A stretch of 64,000 bases of DNA from Shewanella sediminis HAW-EB3 (GCF_000018025.1 NC_009831.1:62001-126000), one strand, 5' to 3'; counted from the first letter of the stretch, positions 17,521-26,620 are shown. Numbers and translations: made by a program. Notes: a model not told the origin generated them from the sequence alone.

Positions 17521-17871
17521 CTATTGCCCTTCGATGGCTGACTTGAGTCCCGAAATCTTCATGTTGAGAAAGGTCAGGCTGGTTTGGTAATCCATCGCAT
17601 TTTGTGAGTACCTTGCCTGCTCCTTGCCTAGTTCGACCGTGTTTTGGTCGGCAGAGGTCTGATACGGCACCCGGTAACCCACTTCATATTGATTGCTGGC
17701 GGGCATACCGGCGTTAATACCTGACATGAGTGCTTGAAAATTAAGATCTTTAGCTTTATAACCAGGGGTCTCGGCATTTGCCAGATTGCCTGCTAGTATC
17801 TTGGTTCGTTCGACTCTAAAATCGAGCGTTTGGGGATGAATACCCAGTGCGGCATCGAGGTTGATAGCCAT
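17521..17871 (-). CDS. flgB: Proximal rod protein FlgB
   Basis: First gene of the rod/hook operon: a 116-aa proximal rod subunit. The FlgB pattern is clear (ALGIHPQTLDFRVERTKILAGNLANAETPGYKAKDLNFQALM at the N-terminus, YSQNAMDYQTSLTFLNMKISGLKSAIEGQ at the C-terminus). It is slightly shorter than average. It diverges from flgA across an 86-bp gap holding a sigma-54-like promoter. Confidence 0.96.
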   Translation of the reverse strand: MAINLDAALGIHPQTLDFRVERTKILAGNLANAETPGYKAKDLNFQALMSGINAGMPASNQYEVGYRVPYQTSADQNTVELGKEQARYSQNAMDYQTSLTFLNMKISGLKSAIEGQ

Positions 17872-17918
17872 TGCGACTCCTAGTCATTAGTGTTTTGATG
17901 TTGCGCTTATATTGCTAT

Positions 17919-17934
17919 TACAAATAGCATGCCA
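17919..17934 (-). promoter_or_regulatory. Sigma-54-like promoter of the flgB operon
   Basis: On the minus strand TGGCATGCTATTTGTA fits TGGCAC-N5-TTGCA with two changes: the last base of the -24 box is T, and the -12 box is TTGT instead of TTGC. The -24 GG is kept. It lies 48 bases upstream of the flgB start codon. LafK is the obvious activator. Confidence 0.55.
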
Positions 17935-17957
17935 AATAATTTAACTGAGGCTTTTTA

Positions 17958-18704
17958 ATGGGTTACGTGTTTATTGTGAGGTGGAGAGGAATAGCCGCTT
18001 CCTGTTTTCTGATGCTTCTTTCCTGTTTACTTCCGCTTAGGGCTGGTGCGGAAGAATCGCTCGATGTAAAGCTGCAGATAGAAAACCAACTGACGCGGCT
18101 GCTGAGTCAAGAGATCGCCCAATGGCAGCGACAAGCGGGTCTGAAATCGGTAGAGCATAATATTGAGGTGAGGGTGCCCTCGGGGGCCGCCAAGCTCAAG
18201 CTTTGTCCCGAGCCATTGCTGATAGATACGGGGAGCGGACTGGTATTTGGCAATGTGCAACGTAAGGTTTTATGTGCTTCCCAAGCCTGGTCCCTGTTTG
18301 TGAGGGCTAAGGTAAAAGTGACGGCCAGGCTACCTGTAGCGAACAGAGCCATGAAGCGAGGCGAGTTTATCGGAGCACAAGATATCGAATGGCACCCGAT
18401 AGTCTTAGGGGCTTCAGACAGGGACTTGCTCACCAAAACCGATGATATTATCGGTCGCCAGGTGAACCGAAAATTACGCCGACACAGGGCAATTCAGTTG
18501 CATCATCTGAACGCACCTCAATGGGTAAATATTGGTGATAGGGTGATCATAGAGGCCCGCAGTCAGGGCTTTTACGCCAATATGGCGGGGGAGGCTCTCG
18601 AGTCTGGCGGCGAGGGGGAGGCTATCCGGGTTAAAAATTTGAGTTCGGGTAAGGTGATCACCGCATTTCCGACGGCAAAGGGGCGAGTCACGACAGTATT
18701 TTAA
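17958..18704 (+). CDS. flgA: P-ring assembly chaperone FlgA
   Basis: This periplasmic chaperone is needed to assemble FlgI into the P-ring. The product is 248 aa. An N-terminal hydrophobic signal (IAASCFLMLLSCLLPLRAGAEE) is followed by the FlgA body, with an SAF-like domain (VANRAMKRGEFIGAQDIEWHPI) and the conserved C-terminus VNIGDRVIIEARSQGFYANMAGEALESGGEGEAIRVKNLSSGKVITAFPTAKGRV. It diverges from flgB and is followed by flgM and flgN. Confidence 0.94.
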   Translation: MGYVFIVRWRGIAASCFLMLLSCLLPLRAGAEESLDVKLQIENQLTRLLSQEIAQWQRQAGLKSVEHNIEVRVPSGAAKLKLCPEPLLIDTGSGLVFGNVQRKVLCASQAWSLFVRAKVKVTARLPVANRAMKRGEFIGAQDIEWHPIVLGASDRDLLTKTDDIIGRQVNRKLRRHRAIQLHHLNAPQWVNIGDRVIIEARSQGFYANMAGEALESGGEGEAIRVKNLSSGKVITAFPTAKGRVTTVF

Positions 18705-18779
18705 GTGAGCGATGACTTTAGTTTGAGAGGCTTTGTGTCGCCTTTATGGATTAACAGCCATTATTGTCGGTGAATCACG

Positions 18780-19064
18780 ATGGAAATCAATAAAGTTAAC
18801 AGTGCGATTAGTGCTGAAATCAGTACTAAAAAGGAGTCGGTGACACTCCCTGAACTTACGGACAAGAAGCCTGTGTCTCAAGGCTCAACTCCAAAAGCGG
18901 TCAGCGATGATTGGCACCTGCTTGCTCGTTCTCAGCCACAGCTACAGCAACTCGAAGATCTGGATAGAACGAAAATGGCTGAAATTCGTCAGTCTCTGAG
19001 GGATGGAAGCTTTGAACTTAATATCACGGCTATCTCAGAAGCCATGCTGCAACAGCACGGTTAA
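18780..19064 (+). CDS. flgM: Anti-sigma-28 factor FlgM (lateral)
   Basis: This 94-aa protein should bind LafS and hold it inactive until FlgM is exported through the finished hook. The N-terminal half is disordered-looking and polar. The C-terminal half carries the FlgM sigma-binding helices (LEDLDRTKMAEIRQSLRDGSFELNITAISEAMLQQ). The I-R-x-x-L-x-x-G-x-(F/Y) pattern is family-typical. The gene lies 2 bp before flgN and 75 bp after flgA. No clear sigma-28 promoter was recognised in the 75-bp gap. Confidence 0.88.
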   Translation: MEINKVNSAISAEISTKKESVTLPELTDKKPVSQGSTPKAVSDDWHLLARSQPQLQQLEDLDRTKMAEIRQSLRDGSFELNITAISEAMLQQHG

Positions 19065-19066
19065 TT

Positions 19067-19504
19067 ATGTCGAATAAAAGAGAGATTGTTCAATCGATTA
19101 TTCGTGGTATTCGTCAGGATATCGAAGGTTATAAGCAACTTAAAAGCATGTTGAAACGTCAAAGAGACTTGATGCAACGACGCGATAATCACGGACTTAA
19201 GTATCACAATGGCCACCAAACGACGCTGTGTGAACATCTTCAGCAGCGAGCTAAGCTTCGAAGTGAAGGGCTTATCAGCTTAGGGTTTGCGGGGGATGCC
19301 AGTGGTATGGCACAACTTATCGCCAAGCTACCGGCTCAAGCATCGACTCAGATGAAGCTGTTATGGGAAAACCTGTTGATCTTGGTCAAAGAGAGTCAGC
19401 GGGTGAATGAAGCCAATGGTAAGCTGTTAGTCGGTCAACAAGAGGTGATAACTAACTTATTGAATCGAGATGTTCCGCAAAATATAGACTATGGTGCGCC
19501 GTAA
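19067..19504 (+). CDS. flgN: FlgN-like export chaperone
   Basis: This 145-aa, highly charged helical protein directly follows flgM, the standard place of the FlgK/FlgL chaperone FlgN. Helical segments (IIRGIRQDIEGYKQLKSMLKRQRDLMQRRDNHGLKYHNGHQTTLCEHLQQRAKLRSEGL; KLLWENLLILVKESQRVNEANGKLLVGQQEVITNLL) fit the FlgN fold, which is poorly conserved in sequence. Its 3' end converges with fliJ, leaving only 12 bp between the two stop codons and no visible terminator. Confidence 0.82.
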   Translation: MSNKREIVQSIIRGIRQDIEGYKQLKSMLKRQRDLMQRRDNHGLKYHNGHQTTLCEHLQQRAKLRSEGLISLGFAGDASGMAQLIAKLPAQASTQMKLLWENLLILVKESQRVNEANGKLLVGQQEVITNLLNRDVPQNIDYGAP

Positions 19505-19516
19505 CTGACCCGTTAG

Positions 19517-19951
19517 CTAAGACTCATCAGATTGAGATCTGTTTGTCCTGGCTCTTGAGGCAAGATCATCGAGCTGTTTCTGTTCCTGCCGATTATTGAG
19601 CTCTATTTTGTCCTGTTTTCGTTTTTGGTAGAGCCATTTTATCCCCTGTTGACGGCCAAGTTGCTGGCGCCATAATCCATCGACTCGCCGATGTTCCTGC
19701 TGCAGTAATATCTCTTGCCTCGTTAACCGGGCTTGCATCGGTCTCAAAGCTAACTGGAGATTGGTGCTGTTTTGCAGTAGCAGAGAGTTGGCTATTTTAG
19801 GTGTGTGTTGTTGATACTCATGGAGCATCCGGTTCAGGTTATGCTGCTGCTGAGTGATAGCCTCGATGCGCTGTTGCGCCTCCCCCCTCTGTCTGCCGAG
19901 TTGGCTCAGTTTCTTCTCTTCTTGCTGACACAGTCTCAGTAGCTGTTTCAA
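19517..19951 (-). CDS. fliJ: FliJ-like export ATPase stalk protein
   Basis: This 144-aa protein is almost wholly coiled coil, rich in Gln, Arg and Leu (EEKKLSQLGRQRGEAQQRIEAITQQQHNLNRMLHEYQQH; RQEILLQQEHRRVDGLWRQQLGRQQGIKWLYQKRKQDKIELNNRQEQKQLDDLASRA). The second half resembles the FliJ C-terminus. It follows fliI by 14 bp, the usual location. FliJ rotates or docks within the FliI hexamer and links it to FlhA. Confidence 0.88.
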   Translation of the reverse strand: MKQLLRLCQQEEKKLSQLGRQRGEAQQRIEAITQQQHNLNRMLHEYQQHTPKIANSLLLQNSTNLQLALRPMQARLTRQEILLQQEHRRVDGLWRQQLGRQQGIKWLYQKRKQDKIELNNRQEQKQLDDLASRARTNRSQSDES

Positions 19952-19965
19952 TATTTGAACTCCTA

Positions 19966-21309
19966 TTATTTACCGGTACGTTCCACTAGATCGCTTAATT
20001 GTTCAAGGCTCTGCTGTCGGTCGAACTTTTCTTCGGTATTTTGCTGAAGAAATTGTGCCATCATGGGGTAGCTTCTTACGGCCAGGTCCATCTGTGGATC
20101 GTGTCCGGCCTGATAGCCTCCTAATGGGAGTAACTCTCTCACTTCGTTATATCGACTGTTCAGGTGCCTGAAATGGTGGCCTTGAGATAGCTGAGTTTGA
20201 TCGGCGACCTGAGTGGCCAATCTGCTGACCGATGCCGAGATATCTATGGCCGGAAAGTGTCCCTGTTCGGCGAGTTTACGACTCAATACCAGGTGACCAT
20301 CCAAGATAGCCCTTGCCGCATCGGCAATGGGATCTTGTTGATCATCGCCTTCGGTCAATACGGTATAAAAGGCGGTAAGAGTTCCGACCGGATCTTGTCC
20401 GTTCCCCGCGAGTTCGACTAAACTCGGCAGCTGTGCAAATGCCGAAGGCGGATAGCCTTTGGTCGCCGGTGGCTCACCGAGACTCAGGGCGATCTCTCGC
20501 TGCGCCTGAGCGTAGCGGGTGAGTGAGTCAACAAGCAGTAGTACCTGCTTTCCCTGATCTCTGAATGCGGCGGCGACGTGGTGACACAGACGCATTGCGC
20601 GCATTCGCATCAGAGGCGTGGTATCGGCAGGGGCTGCAATGACGACGGCACGTTCTCTTCCCTCCTCACCTAATGATTCTTCGATAAACTCTCTGACTTC
20701 CCGACCGCGTTCACCTATCAAGCCCACAACCACAACGTCTGCCTCGGTAAAGCGGGTCATCATGCCGAGCAATACACTCTTGCCTACTCCTGAGCCCGCA
20801 AACAGCCCGAGTCGCTGGCCTCGACCTATAGGGAGTAGGGCGTTAATGGCGCGGATCCCCACATCCAGAGGCTCTCTGATTGGCTTGCGAAGTAAGGGGT
20901 TGGTGGTGTTATTGCTCAGGGGAACGCTCTGTAAATTCTTAAGTGGCCCAAGCGCATCCAGCGGCTGGCCCAGGCCATCGAGTACGCGCCCTAAAAGCGA
21001 AGTGCCTACGGGGATCTTTACCTGTTCGGCGAGTGGCATAACTCTGGAGCCCGGCATCAGGCCAGAAGTGTGCTCAATTGGCATCAGGCAGAGTGTCTCC
21101 CTGTTAAAACCAACAACTTCGGCTTCGATGAGGCGACCGTCGCGGCATTCAATATGACAGCGATCTCCCATGCCAAGCTGACATCCCACGGCCTCGAGTA
21201 GCAGACCGTTGACGCGGGTTAACCTGCCATAGACCTGAGCCACCGGGACCCGTGGCCAGTCTGGTGCCTCGGTAATCGTATTTTCGCTTGGCTGTAGGTT
21301 ATGCAACAT
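19966..21309 (-). CDS. fliI: Flagellar export ATPase FliI
   Basis: This is the cytosolic ATPase that energises and sorts export substrates at the base of the type III apparatus. From ATG 21309 it is 447 aa, the normal FliI length. It shows the Walker A GLFAGSGVGKSVLLG, the GLIGERGREVREFIEESLG motif, Walker B VLLLVDSLTRYAQAQREIALSLGEPPATKGYPPSAFAQLP and the C-terminal YNEVRELLPLGGYQ. The frame extends to 21390, but that part overlaps fliH and does not resemble FliI, so the internal ATG (MLHNLQPSENTI) is preferred. It overlaps fliH by 11 bp. Confidence 0.96.
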   Translation of the reverse strand: MLHNLQPSENTITEAPDWPRVPVAQVYGRLTRVNGLLLEAVGCQLGMGDRCHIECRDGRLIEAEVVGFNRETLCLMPIEHTSGLMPGSRVMPLAEQVKIPVGTSLLGRVLDGLGQPLDALGPLKNLQSVPLSNNTTNPLLRKPIREPLDVGIRAINALLPIGRGQRLGLFAGSGVGKSVLLGMMTRFTEADVVVVGLIGERGREVREFIEESLGEEGRERAVVIAAPADTTPLMRMRAMRLCHHVAAAFRDQGKQVLLLVDSLTRYAQAQREIALSLGEPPATKGYPPSAFAQLPSLVELAGNGQDPVGTLTAFYTVLTEGDDQQDPIADAARAILDGHLVLSRKLAEQGHFPAIDISASVSRLATQVADQTQLSQGHHFRHLNSRYNEVRELLPLGGYQAGHDPQMDLAVRSYPMMAQFLQQNTEEKFDRQQSLEQLSDLVERTGK

Positions 21310-22057
21310 CGATAGGGAGCTCAGCTTCGCTGTTTGTGTTGCTTGTTTCCGGCTCTTTGAGCTTAGCCGAGACCTGATCCATACAAACATTCAGCCGGGT
21401 TTCAACCGAGGCGTCAGCATCAGATTTGTCGCTCACTATCCGGCAGCCGCCGGCAGATATGCTCGGATCGGCGACTAAGGTCCAGTCTTGTATCTTATCT
21501 GATGCCAGCTCTTTGAGCTTATTAACGGCATTGGGTTCCAGGTGAATTTTTATCTCGGAGCGCGTATCCGGAAGGGCCGTTAATGTCTCCTCGACCAGAG
21601 ATAAGATCTGTTGTGGCTGCAGGGTGAGTTCACAGCGGATCACTTGTTGGGCGACGCGTCTAATCAGGTCGAGTAACATGGTCTGTTGTTGTGAGACCTG
21701 ATGAGTGTGGCCCTCCTCCAGAATTGATTTAAGTGCACCCAGGGGAGCGATAAGCTGATTGAGTTGCTCATCGATAGCTTCCTTACCCTTTAGGTTTCCC
21801 TCTATTCGCCCCTGATTGAATCCGCTTGCATGGCCTGAGCGACGTCCCTCTTCTGAGCCCGACTCGAAGCCCTCCAAATGCCCCTTGGCGACTCCCTCTT
21901 CATAACCTTTATCGAACGCTTCCTGATAGTCTTGCCAGCCGGTACCGGCCTCGCCTTCCATCGGGGGCTGCTGAACTAAGGGGGCAAATCGATGACGGCG
22001 TGCCAGCTCTTTCTTCAGGCGCCACTTAGGATCCATTTTATCTACCGGGAATGTCAT
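21299..22057 (-). CDS. fliH: FliI regulator FliH
   Basis: This binds FliI and tethers it to the C-ring through FliN. It has 252 aa. Residues about 50-85 carry a Gly-rich repeat of the GxxxG type (FDKGYEEGVAKGHLEGFESGSEEGRRSGHASGFNQGRIEG), the most recognisable feature of FliH. The C-terminal half resembles the FliH/YscL/V-ATPase subunit E fold (LLDLIRRVAQQVIRCELTLQPQQILSLVEETLTALPD). It is coupled to fliG by TAATG. Confidence 0.93.
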   Translation of the reverse strand: MTFPVDKMDPKWRLKKELARRHRFAPLVQQPPMEGEAGTGWQDYQEAFDKGYEEGVAKGHLEGFESGSEEGRRSGHASGFNQGRIEGNLKGKEAIDEQLNQLIAPLGALKSILEEGHTHQVSQQQTMLLDLIRRVAQQVIRCELTLQPQQILSLVEETLTALPDTRSEIKIHLEPNAVNKLKELASDKIQDWTLVADPSISAGGCRIVSDKSDADASVETRLNVCMDQVSAKLKEPETSNTNSEAELPIDVA

Positions 22058-23043
22058 TATTCGACCACCTGCTCTTCAAATAGTTGTAGCTCAATCTCAC
22101 CGTCATCCATCATCTGCTTGGCTAACTCCATGATCTCCTTTCTGGCACTGGTCGCCTGACTTAGGGGAACGGCGCCGATGGCTTCAACTTGCGTCTCAAT
22201 TGCCGATGACATACGTTTTGGCAGGGCAAGGAGTAGGGTGGATTTGAGTTCTGAATCGATCCCCTTCAGTGCTAATGCCAACATCTCTGGAGGGACGATT
22301 GCCATGATCTCCTGCAGAGTTTCAGGCTTCTGTCTTCCAAGAATAATAAAATCAAACATGTTGTCGGCGACATCACTGGCCAATTTTGTATCATGGAGTT
22401 TTATCATATCCATCAGTTGCTCTCTGTCGCCCTCAAAGCGGTTGAGAATATCTGCAACCTGACGAATGCCGGCGACTTGAGTATGGCTCTTCTCCATGGC
22501 GATTAACATGCAGCGCTCGACCAGTTGCCTTAGCTCATCGACGACATCTCTGTCGAGTTCACCGAGTTGAGCGATACGGACCAACACCTCATCCTGACCT
22601 TCTGCTGGAAGGCTAAGGAGCACTTGAGCTGCACTCTCCGGTGGGAGCAGGCCAAGCAGTACGGCTTGGAGCTGACTGTGCTCATTGGTGATCTCTCTGG
22701 CTAACAGCTGCGGGTCTACCCACTCTAAACGTTTGACTAAGGTTTTAATTTCGTCACCGTAAATACTGTCTATGAGGCTTTTTGCGACACGATCGCCCAG
22801 CGCAAGATCTAAAGTCTTCTGCAGGTATGAGCGAGATGCTCTGGCGATACCGGATTGCTCCTGGTAGCGCATAAAGAAACGTCCGAGTACCGCTTCTGCT
22901 TCCTGTTGGGTAATGCTCGATAAGCGGGCCATCTTGTGGCTCAGGTGTTGAACATCATTTCTGTCCAGGTGTGCCATCACCTGAGCGGCTCCCTTCTCTC
23001 CCATGCTAAGCAACAACATGGCTGCTTGCTCCAGGTTATCCAT
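22057..23043 (-). CDS. fliG: Flagellar motor switch protein FliG
   Basis: This is the rotor component of the C-ring that contacts the stator. ATG 23043 (328 aa) is chosen because the protein then begins MDNLEQAAMLLLSMGEKGAAQVMAHL like other FliGs, and GGA lies 6 bases upstream. A GTG at 23079 would add 12 residues. The EHPQ-like site reads NEHSQLQAVLLGLLPPESAA. In the C-terminal torque helix K264 and R281 (E. coli numbering) are kept. The positions of D288, D289 and R297 are T, Q and P (SSAIETQVEAIGAVPLSQ), by eye alignment. This is unusual for a core motor protein. Confidence 0.95.
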   Translation of the reverse strand: MDNLEQAAMLLLSMGEKGAAQVMAHLDRNDVQHLSHKMARLSSITQQEAEAVLGRFFMRYQEQSGIARASRSYLQKTLDLALGDRVAKSLIDSIYGDEIKTLVKRLEWVDPQLLAREITNEHSQLQAVLLGLLPPESAAQVLLSLPAEGQDEVLVRIAQLGELDRDVVDELRQLVERCMLIAMEKSHTQVAGIRQVADILNRFEGDREQLMDMIKLHDTKLASDVADNMFDFIILGRQKPETLQEIMAIVPPEMLALALKGIDSELKSTLLLALPKRMSSAIETQVEAIGAVPLSQATSARKEIMELAKQMMDDGEIELQLFEEQVVE

Positions 23044-23128
23044 CTTTATTCCAAGTTCACTCTTATTCACAACGTTCACTACCTGTTTTCTAAACCTAAT
23101 CTTGTGGGATTTTTTTGAAACGATGAGA

Positions 23129-24841
23129 TCATCTCTCGTTTTCGTTATCGCCTATCCAGTGAGCGATAACCTCAGCCACACGAGCGGGCTCTTGGTTAGC
23201 GAGTAGGCTCAGGTGCTCCATCTTCACCGTGAGTGGTGATCCTGGTGCCGGCAGTCCCTGATTACTGAGCCAGTCGGTATCAGACTTATCCTGTTCGAGC
23301 CCCATCAATTGATCTGCCAGAGCCTGACCATCGCCGGATTGAACGCCGCTGATACTACTTGAGCTTGGAGCCTCCAGTGCCGGCTCTACCTGAGGCAGCT
23401 CCTCTTTGAGGCTATGCTCTGCCGTGCGGGTCAAGTGAGACACGAGTGGCCGCAATACAAAGAAAATGAGCCCGAAACCAAGAATTCCACCAATGAAATA
23501 CCTGAGGTAAGCTTGATAACCTTCTGTTTGCCACCAGGGCATAGGTTCAAACTGGGCTATCTGTACCGGGGCAAAATCGAAGCTGTTTATGCTGAATTGA
23601 TCGCCACGCTGCATTGAGTAGCCAATCGAATCTTTTACCATAGTGCCCAGCTGGGATACCTGAGCTTCGTTCCATCCATTTTCACCGGCGGCTTGGTTAT
23701 TGAGGAGTACCGAAACGGATAGGTTTTCCAGTTGCATCTGCTGAAAGCGGGTATGCCTGACGGAACGCCCAACCTCATACTGACGGCTCTCCTGTTGGTT
23801 CAGGTTACGGCGGGTGTTTTCTTCAGTTTTATTTGCCTGCGCTTTCGGAGCCTGATTTGTGAGTGCGCCAGGAATACCCATGGCGATATCACTGTTAGTA
23901 TCGTTGATGCTTTGCTTTTCCTGGGTTACCACTGATTGAGGATCCAGTGATTCACGGGTCTCTTCGACCTGGTTAAAGTTAACTTGAGCGGCAATTTGAA
24001 CCTGAAAGTTTTCCTTACCCAGCACTGGAGCCAGCATACTTGATGCTCGGTTGATCAGGCTCTGCTCTAACTCCTGGGTGTACTTGAGCTGGCGATCTCT
24101 GGCCTGAGTAATATCTTGGTTGATCGCTATCCCCGAGCTAAGGTGATTCCCCTCCTGATCGACAATCTGCACCCGCTCCGGGGTCATGCCGGTGACGCTT
24201 CCGGCAACTAAGTTTGCAATGGCTTCGATTTGACCCGGTTGAATTTTTGAGCCTGCGTAAAGGTCCAGCATCACAGAGGCCGATGGAAGTTCAGGTTGCT
24301 GACGAATAAACAAGGTTCGTTTAGGAATGGCAAGGTGAACTCTGGCGGTGCGAACGGCTTTTAATGCCATGATAGTGCGAGACAGCTCGCCTTCCAGGCT
24401 ATGGCGATATTTTGCCTGTTCCATAAACTGGCTGGTACCAATGCCTGAGTTATCCAGCGATTCCATACCTGAAGGGACTTTAGCTTTTACGCCACGAGCA
24501 GCGAGTAACATTCTCGCTTTACCTAGCTTATCCTCCTGGACCAGCACCAAGCCTGAATTGGCCTCCAGTCGGTAATTAATGCCTTCGGCTTCGAGGACTT
24601 CGATTATCTGTGAGGTTTCAACTTTCTCTTGTTGACCATAGAGGGGACGATAGCCCTGGCTTGCCGTCCAGAGTAAAAGCACGATAACACAAGCAACGAC
24701 ACTCGCCAGAATTGCCAGCACTAATACCTGACGATCACCACGGTTAAATTGTTGCCATTTCGTCTTCAAAGAGCTGACTATTTCACTCTTATCTCTGACA
24801 TCGGTCATATTTGGGCTAGGTTGAGCGAGTGTTGTAGACAT
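23129..24841 (-). CDS. fliF: MS-ring protein FliF
   Basis: This integral membrane protein builds the MS ring, the base on which rod, switch and export gate assemble. It has 570 aa. There are two transmembrane segments, about residues 40-62 (LVLAILASVVACVIVLLLW) and 450-472 (FIGGILGFGLIFFVLRPL). Between them are the ring-building motifs (EAEGINYRLEANSGLVLVQEDKLGKARMLLAARGV; FMEQAKYRHSLEGELSRTIMALKAVRTARVHLAIPKRTLF). The C-terminal tail binds FliG. It lies between fliE and fliG. Confidence 0.96.
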   Translation of the reverse strand: MSTTLAQPSPNMTDVRDKSEIVSSLKTKWQQFNRGDRQVLVLAILASVVACVIVLLLWTASQGYRPLYGQQEKVETSQIIEVLEAEGINYRLEANSGLVLVQEDKLGKARMLLAARGVKAKVPSGMESLDNSGIGTSQFMEQAKYRHSLEGELSRTIMALKAVRTARVHLAIPKRTLFIRQQPELPSASVMLDLYAGSKIQPGQIEAIANLVAGSVTGMTPERVQIVDQEGNHLSSGIAINQDITQARDRQLKYTQELEQSLINRASSMLAPVLGKENFQVQIAAQVNFNQVEETRESLDPQSVVTQEKQSINDTNSDIAMGIPGALTNQAPKAQANKTEENTRRNLNQQESRQYEVGRSVRHTRFQQMQLENLSVSVLLNNQAAGENGWNEAQVSQLGTMVKDSIGYSMQRGDQFSINSFDFAPVQIAQFEPMPWWQTEGYQAYLRYFIGGILGFGLIFFVLRPLVSHLTRTAEHSLKEELPQVEPALEAPSSSSISGVQSGDGQALADQLMGLEQDKSDTDWLSNQGLPAPGSPLTVKMEHLSLLANQEPARVAEVIAHWIGDNENER

Positions 24842-24937
24842 TTCTTATTTAATCCTTCAGAAAGAGGGCCTTTGTTGTGGCCCACCTTGTCAAAACCAAC
24901 GATGTTAAAATTTATTGAGCAGCGCCTGTTATCGGCG

Positions 24938-25276
24938 CTACAGTGGCATTTTCATCACTTCATCAAAGGCCTGAACTAAGCGATTACGGATCTGGATCAT
25001 GGTTGAAAAGGAGAGGCTGGCTTTTTGCGATGCCACCATGGCTCCTACAAGATCGTCACTTTCGCCACTGTCCACGGCTCTCATCAAAGCCGATGAGGTA
25101 TTCTGATCTAAATTCACTGCCGCAACTTTACTCTCCATAAGTTCAGTAAATGAAGCTGGCTGTAAGCCATGATCTTTAGGATTAGGAGTTATTTTTATCG
25201 CCCCTTTAGCCATCTCAGAGTGGATACTCAAGGTGTCCATCATGGACTGAGGGTTGACTAAGGTTGAATTTGACAT
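24938..25276 (-). CDS. fliE: Hook-basal body protein FliE
   Basis: This small rod-MS-ring adaptor has 112 aa. The C-terminal half is diagnostic: VNLDQNTSSALMRAVDSGESDDLVGAMVASQKASLSFSTMIQIRNRLVQAFDEVMKMPL. It heads the fliE-F-G-H-I-J operon, 42 bp downstream of lafK. I saw no full sigma-54 site in that short gap, so it may be read from lafK or from a promoter inside it. Confidence 0.95.
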   Translation of the reverse strand: MSNSTLVNPQSMMDTLSIHSEMAKGAIKITPNPKDHGLQPASFTELMESKVAAVNLDQNTSSALMRAVDSGESDDLVGAMVASQKASLSFSTMIQIRNRLVQAFDEVMKMPL

Positions 25277-25318
25277 CTGCTTTTCCTATCGGTGATATGT
25301 TTGTTTTAGCAATGGTAA

Positions 25319-26620
25319 TTAAGCGGCATGACCCAAGGCTTGTTCGATATCTATTCCCTCTTCACGCATCTGAACCAGCTTGTATCTCAAGGCTCTGGTT
25401 GTCATACCCAGAGATTGAGCGCTTTGACTTCGGTGGCCGTTGAAACGTTTGAGGGTATCTAAGATATACTGGAATTCGGCTTGTCTTTTAGAGGCCTTGA
25501 GCCCTTGTTCTGAACTTTCGACTCTCACTTTGGCGTGATGCTCTTTCGATTCAATTCCCAGCTCGGCAGCTTGTAACGCCTGGCCTCTGCGCATGACTAA
25601 GGCTCGTTGAATGGTATTTTCCAGCTCTCTGACATTGCCAGGCCAATCGTGAGACAGCAGGCGTTGTTGCGCAGCTTCACTGAAATAACAAGCCTGGTTA
25701 TCGCTGAGTTGTTTATACCTTTGCAGAAAGTGCTCCGCCAACGGCAGAATATCTTCACGTCGTTCACGCAGGGGAGATATTTTCAGTGGTAATACGTCTA
25801 AACGATAAAATAGGTCTTCTCTAAATTCGCCGGACTTAACGGCCTTACGGAGATCCTTATTCGTTGAGGCGATGACGCGAATATTCAAAGGGATGGATCT
25901 GTGGCCTCCCAGACGCTCGACCTCTCTCTCCTGCAGCACCCGCAATAGCTTAGATTGCAAAATAAAAGGCATTTCACCGATCTCATCTAAGAGTAAGGTT
26001 CCTCCATTGGCAAGTTCAAACTTACCGGGCTGATCACTGGATGCACCAGTGAATGCGCCTTTGACATGGCCAAACAGAATTGACTCAAGAATGCTCTCGG
26101 GGATCGCTGCACAGTTGACGGCAATAAAGGGCTGATTAGCGCGGTTCGAGTTTTGATGGATATAACGTGCTATCGGCTCCTTACCTGTACCGCTCTCACC
26201 GGTTAACAGTACACTGGCTTCGGTTGTTGCAGCCCTATGGGCTAACATCAATAGCTGACGGCTCACCGTCGAGGAGACGACTAAGTCGGTATCCGGTTGC
26301 TCTAACCGTCTTAACCTTTGCAGTAGTGAGATGACCTGATCACCATCGAGAGGGAGCAGTAGGTAGTCTTGCACGCCTAGCTGCATAGCCCTTGTTGCCA
26401 GCTCAGTTTGTTCCGGATCCAGCAGTGCGATCTGATTTTTACCCGGGTAGAGGGAAAGTTTTTTTACCAACTCATCACAGGTACAGCTGGATAGATCGAT
26501 CATGCTGATCCAAGGCGTGTCGGAGCCCGGTTGCCAAAGCTCAAAGCCTTGCAAAGAGAGTTGCTCAACACACTGCTCTGCGAGTGCTGCATCGACTAAT
26601 CTGAAATTAGAGAGAGGCAT
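25319..26620 (-). CDS. lafK: Sigma-54-dependent regulator LafK, master activator of lateral flagella
   Basis: This is an NtrC-family enhancer-binding protein of 433 aa. The N-terminal ~115 residues look like a degenerate receiver (PGKNQIALLDPEQTELATRAMQLGVQDYLLLPLDGDQVISLL) without a clear phospho-acceptor. Then comes the AAA+ domain with Walker A GESGTGKEPIARYI (Pro where Leu is usual), the sigma-54 contact loop GAFTGASSDQPGKFELANGGTLLLDEIGEMP and the arginine-finger region. A C-terminal Fis-type HTH follows (RSQSAQSLGMTTRALRYKLVQMREEGI). It overlaps motY by 14 bp and has GGAG before its start. LafK controls early and middle lateral genes in Vibrio parahaemolyticus; the same role is inferred here. 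Confidence 0.93.
   Translation of the reverse strand: MPLSNFRLVDAALAEQCVEQLSLQGFELWQPGSDTPWISMIDLSSCTCDELVKKLSLYPGKNQIALLDPEQTELATRAMQLGVQDYLLLPLDGDQVISLLQRLRRLEQPDTDLVVSSTVSRQLLMLAHRAATTEASVLLTGESGTGKEPIARYIHQNSNRANQPFIAVNCAAIPESILESILFGHVKGAFTGASSDQPGKFELANGGTLLLDEIGEMPFILQSKLLRVLQEREVERLGGHRSIPLNIRVIASTNKDLRKAVKSGEFREDLFYRLDVLPLKISPLRERREDILPLAEHFLQRYKQLSDNQACYFSEAAQQRLLSHDWPGNVRELENTIQRALVMRRGQALQAAELGIESKEHHAKVRVESSEQGLKASKRQAEFQYILDTLKRFNGHRSQSAQSLGMTTRALRYKLVQMREEGIDIEQALGHAA

Noticed and set aside
20618..21157. 179-codon frame on the plus strand within fliI
   Set aside because: Shadow of fliI with Ser/Arg/Pro-rich composition typical of antisense reading.
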